Origin: Phaeovibrio sulfidiphilus
GTDB lineage: Bacteria > Pseudomonadota > Alphaproteobacteria > Rhodospirillales > Rhodospirillaceae
DNA length: 64,000 nucleotides
Direction: 5' to 3'
Assembly (NCBI RefSeq): GCF_014861485.1
Contig: NZ_JACZHT010000006.1
Location: 1 to 64,000 of the forward strand
Below the pieces are notes generated by a model. It did not search any database. It saw only the letters and a program-made list of their open reading frames with translations, and had not been told where the DNA came from. A program made the translations under genes and the position numbers. Positions 16,501-30,556 of this stretch are shown here, piece after piece (positions within the stretch are counted from its first letter, which is position 1; each line of letters opens with the position of its first letter).

Positions 16501-18183
16501 TCAGGGCGCGGACGGTCCGGCCGGGGAGTCCTGGTCCTTTCCGCTCACCGACAGGTGTCGGGTGAGGTACATGAGAATGGCCACCATGACCAGGACCATG
16601 GCTGTCCCGATGGCCAGCGCGTAGTCCTCCAGTTGCAGCAGGGCGTACAGCAGCACGTAAAGCGCCGAGAGAAGGCCCGCGATGATCAGGCCCTTTTTCG
16701 TGCTGCGCAGGGCTGCCGCAATGTAAAGGCTGTTCATGACAACCGAAACACCCGCCGCCGCCGAGAAGGCGAGCGGGAAAACCGTATGCTCGGCGAGCGA
16801 CAGCAACACCAGGTAGAAGAGCGTCATGGCAATGCCCACAAGCCCGTACTGCATCAGGTGCAGGCGCGCCCTCGACACCAGCTCGAACGAGAGAAGGGCG
16901 ACGAACGTCAGGCCGATGAACAGCAGCCCGTATTTCACAGCCCGGTTCACCTGACTGTAGAGCGACACCGTCTCGAACAGGTCGACCCCGGCGGTGAAGC
17001 TCCGCACGGCCCCGCCGCTGAACTCGTTTTTCCCCAGCACACCGATCTGGGGATAGGTTCGGCTCAGGTGGGGGATGGTCCACTCGGCCGAGAAATCGCT
17101 GTCGGTGACGGTTCGGGTGGTGGGCAGGATGTTTCCGGAGAAGCTGGGGTGGGGCCAGGCGCCCGTGATTTTGATCCGCGTGGTTTCACCCACCGGAGTG
17201 AAGTGAAGGCCACCGCTGCCGTTGATATCGAGCGCGAGAGAGAAGGGCAGAACCTTCCCCTCGGATCCGACCGGCAGAGCCACGGTGGTGTGAAAGCCCG
17301 GACCCAGAAGATCGTCGACCCGGGTGCCCGGACTGTAGGGGGCCGCGGGCTTCCCGTTCCAGGCCAGTGGGGCCACCGAGGTGATGGCCTTGAGGTCCGT
17401 GACACCCAGAGCAAGCCAGGCCTTGTCCCACAGGATGCGCGAAAGCTCCTCGCCGAACGCGGACGGTTCCGGCACCCGGAAGGTCCCGCTGATGGTGATC
17501 GGGGTGGTGTAGACCACGTAGTCATAGATGCCCCGCTTGCGGATTTGCGGGTTCAGGTCGGCCCCGAAACTCACGCTGGCGGGAAGAACCACCATCAGAT
17601 CCTGGCGCAGGCCGGTTTTCAGGGTCTCCTCCGTCGGTCCGCCCGGGGTTCTCGTGGTTTCCTTGTAGGTGTGGGTGCGCAGGTACGGGATCACAAGAAC
17701 CGGGCCGCTGACGGTCTGGGACTGGCCCCACAGGCTGGCAATGTTGGCCACCGCCGTCCGGCGCAGGATGGAGCGCTCGTCAACGATATCGTTTACGAAA
17801 TACAGCGGGATCAGAAGGCCAAGGGTGATACCCGCGATGACCAGGGCTCGGATGAACAGGCGGTCCGTGACGGGAGGCTTCGGCTGGGTGGACATGGTCG
17901 GAGTCTCGCTTGTGGGGGCGCCCGGGGGACAGCCGGGCGCGGTCGTGGACACGGAATCAGGGGCGGAGTGGAGCGCCGCAGGTGGTCCGTTCCCGGCCGA
18001 CAGAGCCGGCATCGGGCCCGACCGGGCCTGGGACGGACCGGGGCATGGGGCCGGCGTTTCCTGTCCGGCACGGTAGCGGCGAACGGCGGCGCGGATCAGG
18101 ACGAAGAGCCCGAAAGCCGCAAGGCCGACCACACCGGCGGCCAGCACAAGGACAGCGACAACCAGGGACTCGAGACTGTCCAT
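16501..18183 (-). CDS. creD: CreD-like inner-membrane protein with N-terminal membrane extension
   Basis: The frame from 18183 encodes 560 residues. From Met97 (ATG at 17895) onward it is a normal-length CreD: RLFIRALVIAGITLGLLIPL helix, D-ERS-RR, a large periplasmic domain, then five or six helices ending in ALAIGTAMVLVMVAILMYLTR. The extra 96 residues contain a clear membrane helix (about 8-33), RRYR, and a 60-residue Pro/Gly-rich linker. Neither start has a convincing ribosome binding site, so the product may begin at 17895 or 18183. CreD is tied to envelope stress and beta-lactam response in gamma-proteobacteria; no creBC genes are nearby. Confidence 0.75.
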   Translation of the reverse strand: MDSLESLVVAVLVLAAGVVGLAAFGLFVLIRAAVRRYRAGQETPAPCPGPSQARSGPMPALSAGNGPPAALHSAPDSVSTTAPGCPPGAPTSETPTMSTQPKPPVTDRLFIRALVIAGITLGLLIPLYFVNDIVDERSILRRTAVANIASLWGQSQTVSGPVLVIPYLRTHTYKETTRTPGGPTEETLKTGLRQDLMVVLPASVSFGADLNPQIRKRGIYDYVVYTTPITISGTFRVPEPSAFGEELSRILWDKAWLALGVTDLKAITSVAPLAWNGKPAAPYSPGTRVDDLLGPGFHTTVALPVGSEGKVLPFSLALDINGSGGLHFTPVGETTRIKITGAWPHPSFSGNILPTTRTVTDSDFSAEWTIPHLSRTYPQIGVLGKNEFSGGAVRSFTAGVDLFETVSLYSQVNRAVKYGLLFIGLTFVALLSFELVSRARLHLMQYGLVGIAMTLFYLVLLSLAEHTVFPLAFSAAAGVSVVMNSLYIAAALRSTKKGLIIAGLLSALYVLLYALLQLEDYALAIGTAMVLVMVAILMYLTRHLSVSGKDQDSPAGPSAP

Positions 18184-18287
18184 ATCAGGGCCTTTTTCTG
18201 GAGAGACCTTAGGAAGAGCGACGGACGCCGACCGGGTGGGCGGACCTGTCCGCCCCTTACGGTATCAGGATACGCGCCGGGCCGTCA

Positions 18288-19322
18288 TCATTTAACGTCC
18301 GTGGGCTCCGGCTCCGTATCAATCCGGGCTCTGGGATGGGTCCGGGCGTGGAGGCGCGCCAGGCCGTCCGCGTCGACTCGCGTGTAGCGCTGGGTGGTGG
18401 ACAGGCTGGCGTGCCCCAGCAGTTCCTGGATCGTGCGCAGGTCGCCGCCGTTGGCCAGGAGATGGGTGGCGAAGCTGTGGCGCAGCGCGTGGGGCGTCGC
18501 CTGCTCTGACAGGCCCAGATGCTCCCGGACCTTGCGCATCTGGCGCTGGACGACGCCGGGATTGAGCCGTCCGCCCCGGGCGCCGATAAAAAGCGGCAGG
18601 GTCGGGTCGGTGGACTGCACCGGGCAGAGCCGGAGATACTCCTCCAGCGCCGAGCGCACCACCGGCAGAACCGGGACAAGGCGCTCCTTGCGTCCCTTTC
18701 CCAGGATCCGCAGAACACTGCCTTTCGGCACATCGCCCCGGTTCAGGGCCAGCGCCTCGCCAAGGCGCAGGCCGCAGCCGTAGAGCAGCGTGAAGAGAGC
18801 CATGTCCCGTCGGGCCAGCCAGGGATCCTCGTAGAGGGTGCGCGCGGCCTCCAAGGTTTCCATGGCCTCGCTTTCGGTCATGGCCTTGGGAACGGCTTTG
18901 GGAATTTTGGGGGTGCGCAGGGCGTCCAGCGCCGGGTTGGAGACGATTCCCTCCCGGTCCAGCCAGCGATACAGGTTGCGCAGGGAGGACAGGCCGCGGG
19001 CGGTGGAGGTTCGCGCAAGACCGGTCCGGCTCCGGGCCGAGACATAGGCGCGGAACTCGGCCGTGCTGAGGCTGCCCAGCATCCCGACCGAGGGTTCCTC
19101 GCCGCGGTAGTCCTGAAGAAACCGGGTGAACGCCGCCACATCCCGGGCGTAGGCGAACACGGTGTGCTGGCTCGCCCGGCGCTCACGGGCCATCCAGTCC
19201 AGCCAGCGGGCGAGAACGGCGCGCAGGGCCGTGTCGGCGGACACCGGGACCGCCTCGAGCACTCCGGCTCCGCCGGGGGCAAGCCTCAGGGAGCGGCCGT
19301 GCGACGCAGACGGCGCAGACAA
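18288..19322 (-). CDS. xerC: Tyrosine recombinase XerC
   Basis: 344 residues. An N-terminal core-binding SAM-like domain (about 35-120) precedes the catalytic domain with Arg in YGCGLRLGEAL, Lys in LGKGRKER, HALRHSFATHLL, LGHASLSTTQRY and the final tyrosine RYTRV. This is the site-specific recombinase that with XerD resolves chromosome dimers. The start at 19322 lies inside the end of the upstream DUF484 gene (37-bp overlap); a later start is possible, since the first 30 residues are not conserved. DUF484-xerC adjacency is widespread in proteobacteria. Confidence 0.9.
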   Translation of the reverse strand: MSAPSASHGRSLRLAPGGAGVLEAVPVSADTALRAVLARWLDWMARERRASQHTVFAYARDVAAFTRFLQDYRGEEPSVGMLGSLSTAEFRAYVSARSRTGLARTSTARGLSSLRNLYRWLDREGIVSNPALDALRTPKIPKAVPKAMTESEAMETLEAARTLYEDPWLARRDMALFTLLYGCGLRLGEALALNRGDVPKGSVLRILGKGRKERLVPVLPVVRSALEEYLRLCPVQSTDPTLPLFIGARGGRLNPGVVQRQMRKVREHLGLSEQATPHALRHSFATHLLANGGDLRTIQELLGHASLSTTQRYTRVDADGLARLHARTHPRARIDTEPEPTDVK

Positions 19323-20035
19323 TGTTCAAGGATCTTTGCGAGGAAGCTGACCAGATCGACGCTCATGTCCCCGTGGAAGGTGCCCGACACATGGGAACCG
19401 AGGGCGAGGACGGCGGGGGGCAGGCCCTCGCCCGGGTCGACCCGCACAAGAACGTCGGAGCGGACATGGCGGCCCCGTTCTCCGTAAAGCACGGGTTCCC
19501 CGATAATTTCCGGACGCAGGAGGGCTTCCGTGCCGTCGTCGAAAATCTCATCGACAAAGCCGCGGGGCAGGGCGCTGTGGTCCGGTCGGCCGGAGCGGGC
19601 GGGATCCTCCAGGCGCAGGACACAGGTGTCCACGTCCAGGATGAGGGGCAGGGTCTCCGAGACCGTCAGCACCAGCTCCTCGACCGAGCCGGCCTCCAGA
19701 AGCACCAGCGTCGCATCGAAGGTGCTTTTCTGGTTGTCCATGTTGGAGCGCGTGGTGAGAATCAGCTCCTCCGCGCAGTTCTGGAGATCCTCCATCTCGC
19801 ACTGGAGGCGCCGGAGCATGGCGTGCTGGAAGTCCACCACCTTGCCCTCGGACTCGTCAAAACGCCGGGGCGCGCTGGCGTTCAAAAGGACGTCCGGATG
19901 GCGAAGGAGAAAATCCGGCGTGCTGAGGAGGTAGTCGAGGACCGCCGCCTCATCAAGGGTCGCCACCGCATCCTCCGGCGTCGCATCGGTTTTGGACGCA
20001 TCAGTCTGCGTCGCGCTGTCCTGGCCATTTCTCAT
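19286..20035 (-). CDS. DUF484 family protein
   Basis: 249 residues with the DUF484 pattern: [19 protein letters not shown] near the N-terminus, [12 protein letters not shown], then a GAF-like domain. The family's biochemical role is unknown, but it is repeatedly found next to xerC. The stop region overlaps xerC, and the start overlaps the fsa stop by 4 bp, so fsa, this gene and xerC probably form one transcript. Confidence 0.85.
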   Translation of the reverse strand: MRNGQDSATQTDASKTDATPEDAVATLDEAAVLDYLLSTPDFLLRHPDVLLNASAPRRFDESEGKVVDFQHAMLRRLQCEMEDLQNCAEELILTTRSNMDNQKSTFDATLVLLEAGSVEELVLTVSETLPLILDVDTCVLRLEDPARSGRPDHSALPRGFVDEIFDDGTEALLRPEIIGEPVLYGERGRHVRSDVLVRVDPGEGLPPAVLALGSHVSGTFHGDMSVDLVSFLAKILEHCLRRLRRTAAP

Positions 20036-20715
20036 GCCCGGGTCTCCGTGTTCGAGGGGTCCAGGATGGACTGTCCCAGACCGGCCCAGTCGGCGAGGAA
20101 GGCATCCACGCCGCGGTCCGTCAGGGGGTGGTTGTACATCTTGTCAAGAACGTCCGGAGGCACAGTTGCGATATCCGCCCCGATGCGGGCGGCCTCCACC
20201 ACATGAACCGGGTGGCGGACCGAGGCCACGATGACCTCGGTCGAGAACGCGGGGTAGTTTCCGTAAATTTCCATCACGTCGGCGATCAGCTCCATCCCCC
20301 GGGCGCCGATGTCATCCAGCCGCCCCACGAAGGGCGAGACAAAGGCCGCACCGGCCTTCGCGGCCAGGATTGCCTGGGCCGGTGAGAAGCACAGGGTGAC
20401 ATTCACCTGGATTCCATCGTCCGACAGGGCGCGGCAGGCCCTGAGCCCGTCCCGGGTCAGGGGCACCTTCACCGCCACATTGGGGGCGATGCCCGCAAGG
20501 ATCCGGGCTTCCCGCACCATGACCTCGGCCTCGGTGGCCGTCACCTCGGCGCTGACAGGGCCGCTGATGCACGCGCAGATGTCCTCGATCAGCGGAATGA
20601 ACGCGCGCCCGGCCTTTGCGGCCAGGGTGGGGTTCGTCGTCACGCCGTCGATCAGTCCCGTGCTTTGCCAGGCCCGGATCGCATCGATATCCGCGGTGTC
20701 GATAAAGAATTTCAT
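20032..20715 (-). CDS. fsa: Fructose-6-phosphate aldolase / transaldolase-like protein
   Basis: 227 residues, the size of the short (FSA/TalC) transaldolase subfamily. It starts [14 protein letters not shown], has [14 protein letters not shown], the Schiff-base lysine in NVAVKVPLT (about residue 85), [12 protein letters not shown] and [11 protein letters not shown]. These features are shared by true transaldolases and fructose-6-phosphate aldolases of this subfamily, so the exact activity is not settled. First gene of the fsa-DUF484-xerC group. GGGAGACC precedes the start. Confidence 0.9.
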   Translation of the reverse strand: MKFFIDTADIDAIRAWQSTGLIDGVTTNPTLAAKAGRAFIPLIEDICACISGPVSAEVTATEAEVMVREARILAGIAPNVAVKVPLTRDGLRACRALSDDGIQVNVTLCFSPAQAILAAKAGAAFVSPFVGRLDDIGARGMELIADVMEIYGNYPAFSTEVIVASVRHPVHVVEAARIGADIATVPPDVLDKMYNHPLTDRGVDAFLADWAGLGQSILDPSNTETRA

Positions 20716-20880
20716 GGCTGGTCTCCCGGAAGGCCCGCTGGTTTTCGCATCTGCTGCCCCCCGTGTGCGCGGGTCTGCATTTTTTGCGTCCTGTTCGGGC
20801 AGACTTTAGCGTATGCTGGCGGGCGTTGTCGCGTCTTTTCACCCGAAAACACGATATTCCCGCAGACTGCGAAAAACCTG

Positions 20881-23145
20881 ATGCCCAACTCCCGTACTGG
20901 TGTTCTTCTGCCGCTCCCGGTGAGCGGTCCCTATGACTATCTTCCCCCCGCGAACGAGCCGGGAGGACTGCCGGCCCGGGGCACTCTGGTGCGTGTTCCC
21001 TTCGGGCGTCGGTATCTCGAAGGGGTGGTGTGGGGAGAGGGCGCCGGAGACGTTGACGCCGCAAAGCTGAAGCCGATCCGCGACGTGCTTGAGGCTCCGC
21101 CCCTTCCCGGTGTCCTGTGCGACTTTATCGACTGGGTTGCGGCCTACACCCTTCATCCGCCGGGTGCGGTCCTGAAGATGGCCCTCGGGGCTCCCGGCGC
21201 GCTGGCGCCCCCCGAAACGACCACGGTGCTGAGACGTTCGGCAGCGCCCCAGCTCCCGCGGATGACCGAGCCCCGCCAAAGGGTTCTCGACACCCTTGCG
21301 GAGCGTGAACGGGCCGGGCTCGGCCTTCTGGGTGCCGCGGATCTGGCCCGGGCGGCCGGTGTCAGCGCCGGGGTGGTCTCGGGCCTTGTGGGGGCCGGTG
21401 TCCTGGAACCCGTCTCGTCCCGCCGGGAGTTTGCGGTGCCTCTGCCCGACGGGGACAGTCCCGGTCCGGTGCTGTCCGACGGCCAGAGAGATGCTGCCGA
21501 TGCGTTGGGGATTTCCGTTTCAAAACGGGAGTTTGAGGCGTTTCTTTTACACGGCGTGACAGGGTCGGGTAAAACCGAGGTGTATTTCGACGCCCTCGGG
21601 CAGGCATTCAAGGAAAACCGTCAGGGCCTTGTTCTTCTTCCGGAAATTGCTCTTGCTGCCCGATGGCCCGAACGGTTCGAGAAACGGTTCGGGGTCATGC
21701 CCCTGACCTGGCACTCCCGGATGACCCCGGCGGCGCGCCGGAACGTCTGGCGTGCGGTGGCCTCGGGCGAGGCCCGGGTGGTGATCGGGGCCCGCTCGGC
21801 CCTGTTTCTTCCGTTCCCGGACCTGGGGCTGATCGTGGTGGACGAGGAACACGACGCCTCCTACAAGCAGGACGAGGGTGTGGCCTACAACGCCCGGGAT
21901 ATGGCCGTCGTGCGGGCAAAGCTGGGGGGCGCCACCGTCGTTCTGGCCTCGGCGACGCCCTCCCTGGAGACCATGGAGAATGCGACCCAGGGGCGCTATC
22001 AGTATCTTCACCTGCCGGAGCGGCATGGCGCCGCGACCCTTCCCCGAATCGATCTGATTGATCTGAAGCGCCACGGGCCCGAACGCTGGTATGGTCCCGG
22101 CGGCCCCTCGGGCGAGGACGACCGCGGGCAGGTCGGCTTTGTCTCGCCCCCGCTTGTCGAGGAAACCCGGACCGCGCTGGCGGCCGGGGAGCAGGTGCTC
22201 TTCTACCTGAACCGACGGGGCTACGCGCCGCTGACCGTGTGCCGGGCCTGCGGCGACCGCATTGCCTGCCCCCACTGCACCGCCTGGCTTGTGGAGCACC
22301 GGGGGCCCGGATCCGTGCCGGATCGGGGCGGGCGCCGGCTTCTGGTCTGTCACCACTGCGGTTTTTCGCGCCCTGTGCCACCGACCTGCCCGTCCTGCAG
22401 CGCCGAGGGCACCCTGTTCCCGTGCGGTCCCGGTGTGGAGCGCCTCGCGGAGGAGGTTGCCGCCCGCTTCCCGGAGGCGCGGGTGGTTCTGGCCACCAGC
22501 GACACCCTCAGGGGGCCCGCGGAGGCTCTGGAGCTGGGGCGGCGCATGACGGCGGGCGAGATCGATATCGTGATCGGCACCCAGATCATGGCCAAGGGAC
22601 ACCATTTCCCCCTGCTGACCCTGGTGGGGGTCATCGACGGGGACATGGGCCTGTCCGGAGGCGACCCCCGGGCGGCGGAGCGGACCTATCAGCTTCTCCA
22701 CCAGGTGGCCGGACGCGCCGGGCGGGCGGGGCGCCCGGGACGGGTCTTTGTCCAGACCCTGGATCCGAGAGCCCCGGTGATGCAGGCCTTAAGGGCCGGG
22801 GATCCCGACACCTTCATGGCGGTTGAAAGCCGGGAGCGGCAGATGACCGGCATGCCCCCCTGGGGCCGCCTGGTCGCCCTGATTGTCTCCGCCGAGGACG
22901 AGGGCGCGGCCCAGGCCGTGGCCCGCGCGCTGGGAAAGGCCGCCCCGGAGGCTCCGGGCGTGCGGGTTCTGGGCCCGGCGCCGGCGCCCCTGTCGCGGAT
23001 TCGGAACCGGTCCCGCTTCCGGCTGCTCCTGAAAGCCGAAAAGGGCGTGCGGGTGCAGGCTGTGGTTCGGTCCTGGCTTCAGAAAGTTAAAATTCCGTCC
23101 TCGGTGCGTCTTCAGGTGGACGTGGATCCTGTTTCTTTTCTATGA
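20881..23145 (+). CDS. priA: Primosomal protein N', replication restart helicase PriA
   Basis: 754 residues. The N-terminal DNA-binding domain begins [15 protein letters not shown]. The helicase domain has Walker [12 protein letters not shown] (about residue 225) and DEEH (DEAH-box position) near 320. The zinc-binding insert carries CRACG, CPHC, CHHCG and CPSC. Further conserved parts are [23 protein letters not shown] and [12 protein letters not shown]. PriA reloads the replisome at stalled forks. The ATG at 20881 gives the conserved N-terminus; longer in-frame starts add unconserved residues. Single-gene unit ended by the hairpin at 23163. Confidence 0.95.
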   Translation: MPNSRTGVLLPLPVSGPYDYLPPANEPGGLPARGTLVRVPFGRRYLEGVVWGEGAGDVDAAKLKPIRDVLEAPPLPGVLCDFIDWVAAYTLHPPGAVLKMALGAPGALAPPETTTVLRRSAAPQLPRMTEPRQRVLDTLAERERAGLGLLGAADLARAAGVSAGVVSGLVGAGVLEPVSSRREFAVPLPDGDSPGPVLSDGQRDAADALGISVSKREFEAFLLHGVTGSGKTEVYFDALGQAFKENRQGLVLLPEIALAARWPERFEKRFGVMPLTWHSRMTPAARRNVWRAVASGEARVVIGARSALFLPFPDLGLIVVDEEHDASYKQDEGVAYNARDMAVVRAKLGGATVVLASATPSLETMENATQGRYQYLHLPERHGAATLPRIDLIDLKRHGPERWYGPGGPSGEDDRGQVGFVSPPLVEETRTALAAGEQVLFYLNRRGYAPLTVCRACGDRIACPHCTAWLVEHRGPGSVPDRGGRRLLVCHHCGFSRPVPPTCPSCSAEGTLFPCGPGVERLAEEVAARFPEARVVLATSDTLRGPAEALELGRRMTAGEIDIVIGTQIMAKGHHFPLLTLVGVIDGDMGLSGGDPRAAERTYQLLHQVAGRAGRAGRPGRVFVQTLDPRAPVMQALRAGDPDTFMAVESRERQMTGMPPWGRLVALIVSAEDEGAAQAVARALGKAAPEAPGVRVLGPAPAPLSRIRNRSRFRLLLKAEKGVRVQAVVRSWLQKVKIPSSVRLQVDVDPVSFL

Positions 23146-23162
23146 TCCGGTCACGTCGGCTG

Positions 23163-23182
23163 CGGGCCCTGCCCGTTTTTTT
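23163..23182 (+). terminator. Intrinsic terminator after priA
   Basis: CGGGC (23163-23167), 3-nt loop, GCCCG (23171-23175), then seven T. It lies 17 bp past the priA stop. Confidence 0.65.
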
Positions 23183-23247
23183 GCGCCGACCCGGGGCCCG
23201 GCAGGACACGGAAGTGTCTTTTTGCTGCCAAAACATGTCGGGGCCGG

Positions 23248-23276
23248 TTGCATGGATCGGATGTCTGTGCTAATTC
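23248..23276 (+). promoter_or_regulatory. Candidate promoter for atpHAGDC
   Basis: TTGCAT (23248-23253) and TAATTC (23271-23276) separated by 17 bp, in the interval between the priA terminator and atpH. Moderate match to the sigma-70 consensus. Confidence 0.4.
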
Positions 23277-23392
23277 AGCGCCGCGTCTTTGAGAAAGGGC
23301 GCTTTCAGCAGGCGGGCCGGACGCTTCTCGCGCTCCGACACTTTCCCCGCACCACTGCACGAGTTGTCTGAACTTGATCGAAGGGCTTGAAC

Positions 23393-25485
<2,093 letters not shown>

Positions 25486-25535
25486 TCGGGGGCCGAGAGC
25501 CCAAGGTGATGTATCTGTCGAAAGGCTTGTAGACG

Positions 25536-27879
<2,344 letters not shown>

Positions 27880-27918
27880 GTCGGCCGTTGCTGAACTGTT
27901 TGTTTTGGAGAGTTCCCG

Positions 27919-28356
27919 ATGGCCACATCGATGCAGTTTGAACTGGTTTGCCCCGATCGCCTCGTTGTTTCCGAGGCGGTCGACATGGCTGTCGTTCCCG
28001 GCTCCGATGGTGACTTCGGTGCGATGGCAGCCCACGCGCCCCTTCTGTCGACGGTCCGTCCCGGGATCGTCGCGCTGTACACCAACGGCAAGGTGGTGCG
28101 TCGCCTGTTCGTGAGCGGCGGTTTCGCCGAGGTCACCGGAGAGCGGTGCACGGTCCTCTCGGAAGAGGCGATCGACCTGTCTCTGGTCACCCGGGCCGAC
28201 GTCGTCAGCCGTCTCCAGAGCGCGGATGACCGCCTCAAGGAAGCGGTGGACAGCGCCGAGAAGGCTCGCGCACAGCAGGACAAGACCGTTGCGGACGCCC
28301 TTCAGGCGGCCTTCGAGACGGTCACCAGTCAGGCGAACGGAGCCCATGCGTCCTAA
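27919..28356 (+). CDS. atpC: ATP synthase F1 epsilon subunit
   Basis: 145 residues. N-terminal beta-sandwich (FELVCPDRLVVSEAVDMAVVPGSDGDFGAMAAHAPLL at residues 6-42, FVSGGFAEV near 70) followed by a C-terminal helical region. It regulates and couples F1 to the c-ring. Last gene of the operon; no clear terminator hairpin is seen right after it. Confidence 0.94.
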   Translation: MATSMQFELVCPDRLVVSEAVDMAVVPGSDGDFGAMAAHAPLLSTVRPGIVALYTNGKVVRRLFVSGGFAEVTGERCTVLSEEAIDLSLVTRADVVSRLQSADDRLKEAVDSAEKARAQQDKTVADALQAAFETVTSQANGAHAS

Positions 28357-28393
28357 GCGGACCGGGTTTTCAGACGGATGGAACGGGGCGGAA

Positions 28394-28516
28394 ATGGTCA
28401 TGGCCATTTTCGCCTTTTTCCTTTACAACCTGCCGCGGTTCCTTCTTTCCCGGACCGTGCGGGCGCTGACGGCTTTGCGCCGGCGCCTGTCAAGCGTACG
28501 CCCGCCCCGCGGATAG
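28394..28516 (+). CDS. Possible 40-residue membrane peptide downstream of atpC
   Basis: ATG 28394 opens a 40-codon frame with a hydrophobic first half (VMAIFAFFLYNLPRFLL) and an Arg-rich tail. GGGGCGG lies just upstream. It could be a small membrane protein or chance; there is no recognised family. Confidence 0.2.
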   Translation: MVMAIFAFFLYNLPRFLLSRTVRALTALRRRLSSVRPPRG

Positions 28517-29213
28517 TCCGGTCCGGCCGCAGTGCCGGGCCCGGCGCTTCCTGTCCCGCATGTCCTCTCTCGGGATCGGGCCGGGTTTCACCCCGTGTCG
28601 CGGTTTCCCCTACCTCTCCCACACTTTGCCCCTTGCCCGCCAGCGCAGGCAGGCTGCCCTTGCATATCGTTTCAGCCCGTTCCCGGAGATCCACGGGGGC
28701 CACGCCGTCTCCCGGGCCTGCCGGCCACGGAGTTGTGGGGCCGGGTTCGTTGTCCGGTGCCCTTGCCCTGACCGGGCCCGGTGTGGCCTGCAGCGGGTCT
28801 GGCAGCGCCGCCGGGCGGCGTGTTCGACGCAGCCGGTCATTCGGGGCCGGGCTCGCGGTCTCGCGCGAAACTGTAGTCTGACAACGGATCTGGTCTTTTT
28901 CCGGGGATTTTGTTGTTTCTGCTTTTACCCGGATACGGTGTTCTTGTTTCTCCAATATTTCTGTCAACACCGTCTTGGAGATGATTGCCAAACAAGGCAC
29001 AATTCTGTATTTTTTCATCATTGGGTGCCAGGCTTGCCAGTGCCCGGCGGAATTCGCGGCCCGCTCGGATGTGTCGAACGGGCGGGGCGGACAAGAAAGT
29101 GTTAACCCTCCTGATCTAGTGTCAGGATGTGTTGTTTGGTTAGAGCTTCACAAATGAAGCGAATGCGGTCAAACTGCCCCGTCGGGTTGTATTTAACGAG
29201 GGAACGCTGAACC
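28517..29213. other. Gene-free interval before the OmpA-domain gene
   Basis: No supported gene. Positions about 28880-29020 are noticeably AT-richer than the surroundings and contain a perfect inverted repeat ACGGTGTT (28935-28942) / AACACCGT (28966-28973). Confidence 0.35.
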
Positions 29214-30413
29214 ATGGTACAGACGAACCGGAAAGGCCGAAACCAGTCGGTGACGATGGCTGTGGCGATCGGGCTGGGGCTTGCAGGAGCGCTTTCCGGC
29301 ACGGCGTTTGTGTCCGACGCGTGGGGCCAGTCCGACATGCCGTCCGCCCGGACCGAGTACCCGGATGTCAACCGTGTTCCCCAGCAGGCTCCGCCTGCCC
29401 CCACAGCAAAAGAGATGCGCAATGTGACCGAGGGCCTGGCGGCGGACCGCGACCGTGTTCGTGCCGCCGAGCGGGCGTCGGGTGCGACCGGGGACGGCCA
29501 GGCGGCGAAAGCCAAGTACGGCAAGGTGGGAGGGCCGTCGCGCTCGGTTCCGAGCCGTATTGCCGAGCCCACTGTATCCGGCGTTCCGGCGGCGGCTCCG
29601 CGCGTTGCGCCGGTCGCCGCGGGCGGTGGCGTTGGGTCTGCCTCCCAGCCCGAACGGGTGACCTATGGGCGCTCGCAGCCCCCCCGGACGGCTCCGGAAG
29701 CCCCCCAGGGCGGAACCTACGCGCCGGGTGGGGCGTATGCCCAGCCGGTCATGACGACGCGCCAGTCCGTGCCCTATGGCCGCGGCACGGCGGGGTACGG
29801 CTACGGCAGCGGTTCCCGTCCGGTGGAGGCCCGCCAGCGTATTGCCTACGGCCGGTCCGCGATGCCCCATGAGGTGCCGGGTGGCATGCAGCCGGGTGCC
29901 GAAGGGATGATGGGCACGATGGGCCTTCCGTCGGGGTACGAGCTTCCGGGCGGCATTCTTGTTGATTCCAGCGGTGAGCGCGCGGTCGACGCCCAGACCG
30001 TCGGCTTCCTGACGGTCACTCCGGGGGGCGGGTTCCCGGCCAACTTCATTCCCTCCTACTCGACCCTGGTGGGCGAGATCTATTTTGCGGCCAGCTCCTC
30101 GGGCCTCGACGGGCACGACATGGCGATCTTGCGCGACATCGCGGACTACCAGCGCGCCAACGGCGGCTATCTGAGAGTCACAGGGCATGCGTCCAGCCGT
30201 ACGGCGGATATGTCCATGGCCCGGCACGATCTGGCCAACCTGCAGGTGTCAAACCGGCGCGCCGAGGCCGTGCGGCGAGCTCTCGAGCGCTTGGGAGTGC
30301 CCCCGGGGGCAATTTTCTCAAGCGCCGAATCGGACCGACAGGCCGTCTATCAGGAGGTCATGCCCTCGGGCGAGGCCTTCAATCGCCGCGTGGAGATTTA
30401 TCTCGAATATTGA
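29214..30413 (+). CDS. Exported OmpA-domain protein
   Basis: 399 residues. A signal peptide runs to about residue 38 (hydrophobic VAIGLGLAGALSGTAFV, then A-WGQ). Residues 40-250 are low complexity, with many Gly, Pro and Tyr and repeated YGR motifs (TYGRS, PYGRG, AYGRS). The C-terminal 130 residues form an OmpA-like peptidoglycan-binding domain: the strand IYFAASSSGLD, LRDIADYQRANGGYLRVTGHAS, then LSNRRAEAVRRAL-type helix and NRRVEIYLEY at the end. It probably ties the outer envelope to the cell wall. The gene stands alone and is followed by a terminator. Confidence 0.8.
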   Translation: MVQTNRKGRNQSVTMAVAIGLGLAGALSGTAFVSDAWGQSDMPSARTEYPDVNRVPQQAPPAPTAKEMRNVTEGLAADRDRVRAAERASGATGDGQAAKAKYGKVGGPSRSVPSRIAEPTVSGVPAAAPRVAPVAAGGGVGSASQPERVTYGRSQPPRTAPEAPQGGTYAPGGAYAQPVMTTRQSVPYGRGTAGYGYGSGSRPVEARQRIAYGRSAMPHEVPGGMQPGAEGMMGTMGLPSGYELPGGILVDSSGERAVDAQTVGFLTVTPGGGFPANFIPSYSTLVGEIYFAASSSGLDGHDMAILRDIADYQRANGGYLRVTGHASSRTADMSMARHDLANLQVSNRRAEAVRRALERLGVPPGAIFSSAESDRQAVYQEVMPSGEAFNRRVEIYLEY

Positions 30414-30444
30414 CCCGTTCTCACATCGACGGGGTCTGCGTAGC

Positions 30445-30493
30445 GGAGCAAGATGGCCTTCCAGCGGAAAGCCTCTTGCTCCGAACTGTTTTT
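30445..30493 (+). terminator. Terminator after OmpA-domain gene
   Basis: GGAGCAAG (30445-30452) pairs with CTTGCTCC (30475-30482), extended by a bulged GGC/GCC pairing, and a run of five T follows a few bases later. Confidence 0.55.
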
Positions 30494-30556
30494 GGCGCCA
30501 CCATCCGGCGCACCGGACCAACCCTGTTCCCAACCTGCTAGCATGGATGCCTGACC

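Noticed and set aside
18288-19322. xerC as an integrase of a mobile element
   Set aside because: It has the XerC motifs and sits in the normal DUF484-xerC context, so it is the chromosomal dimer-resolution recombinase.
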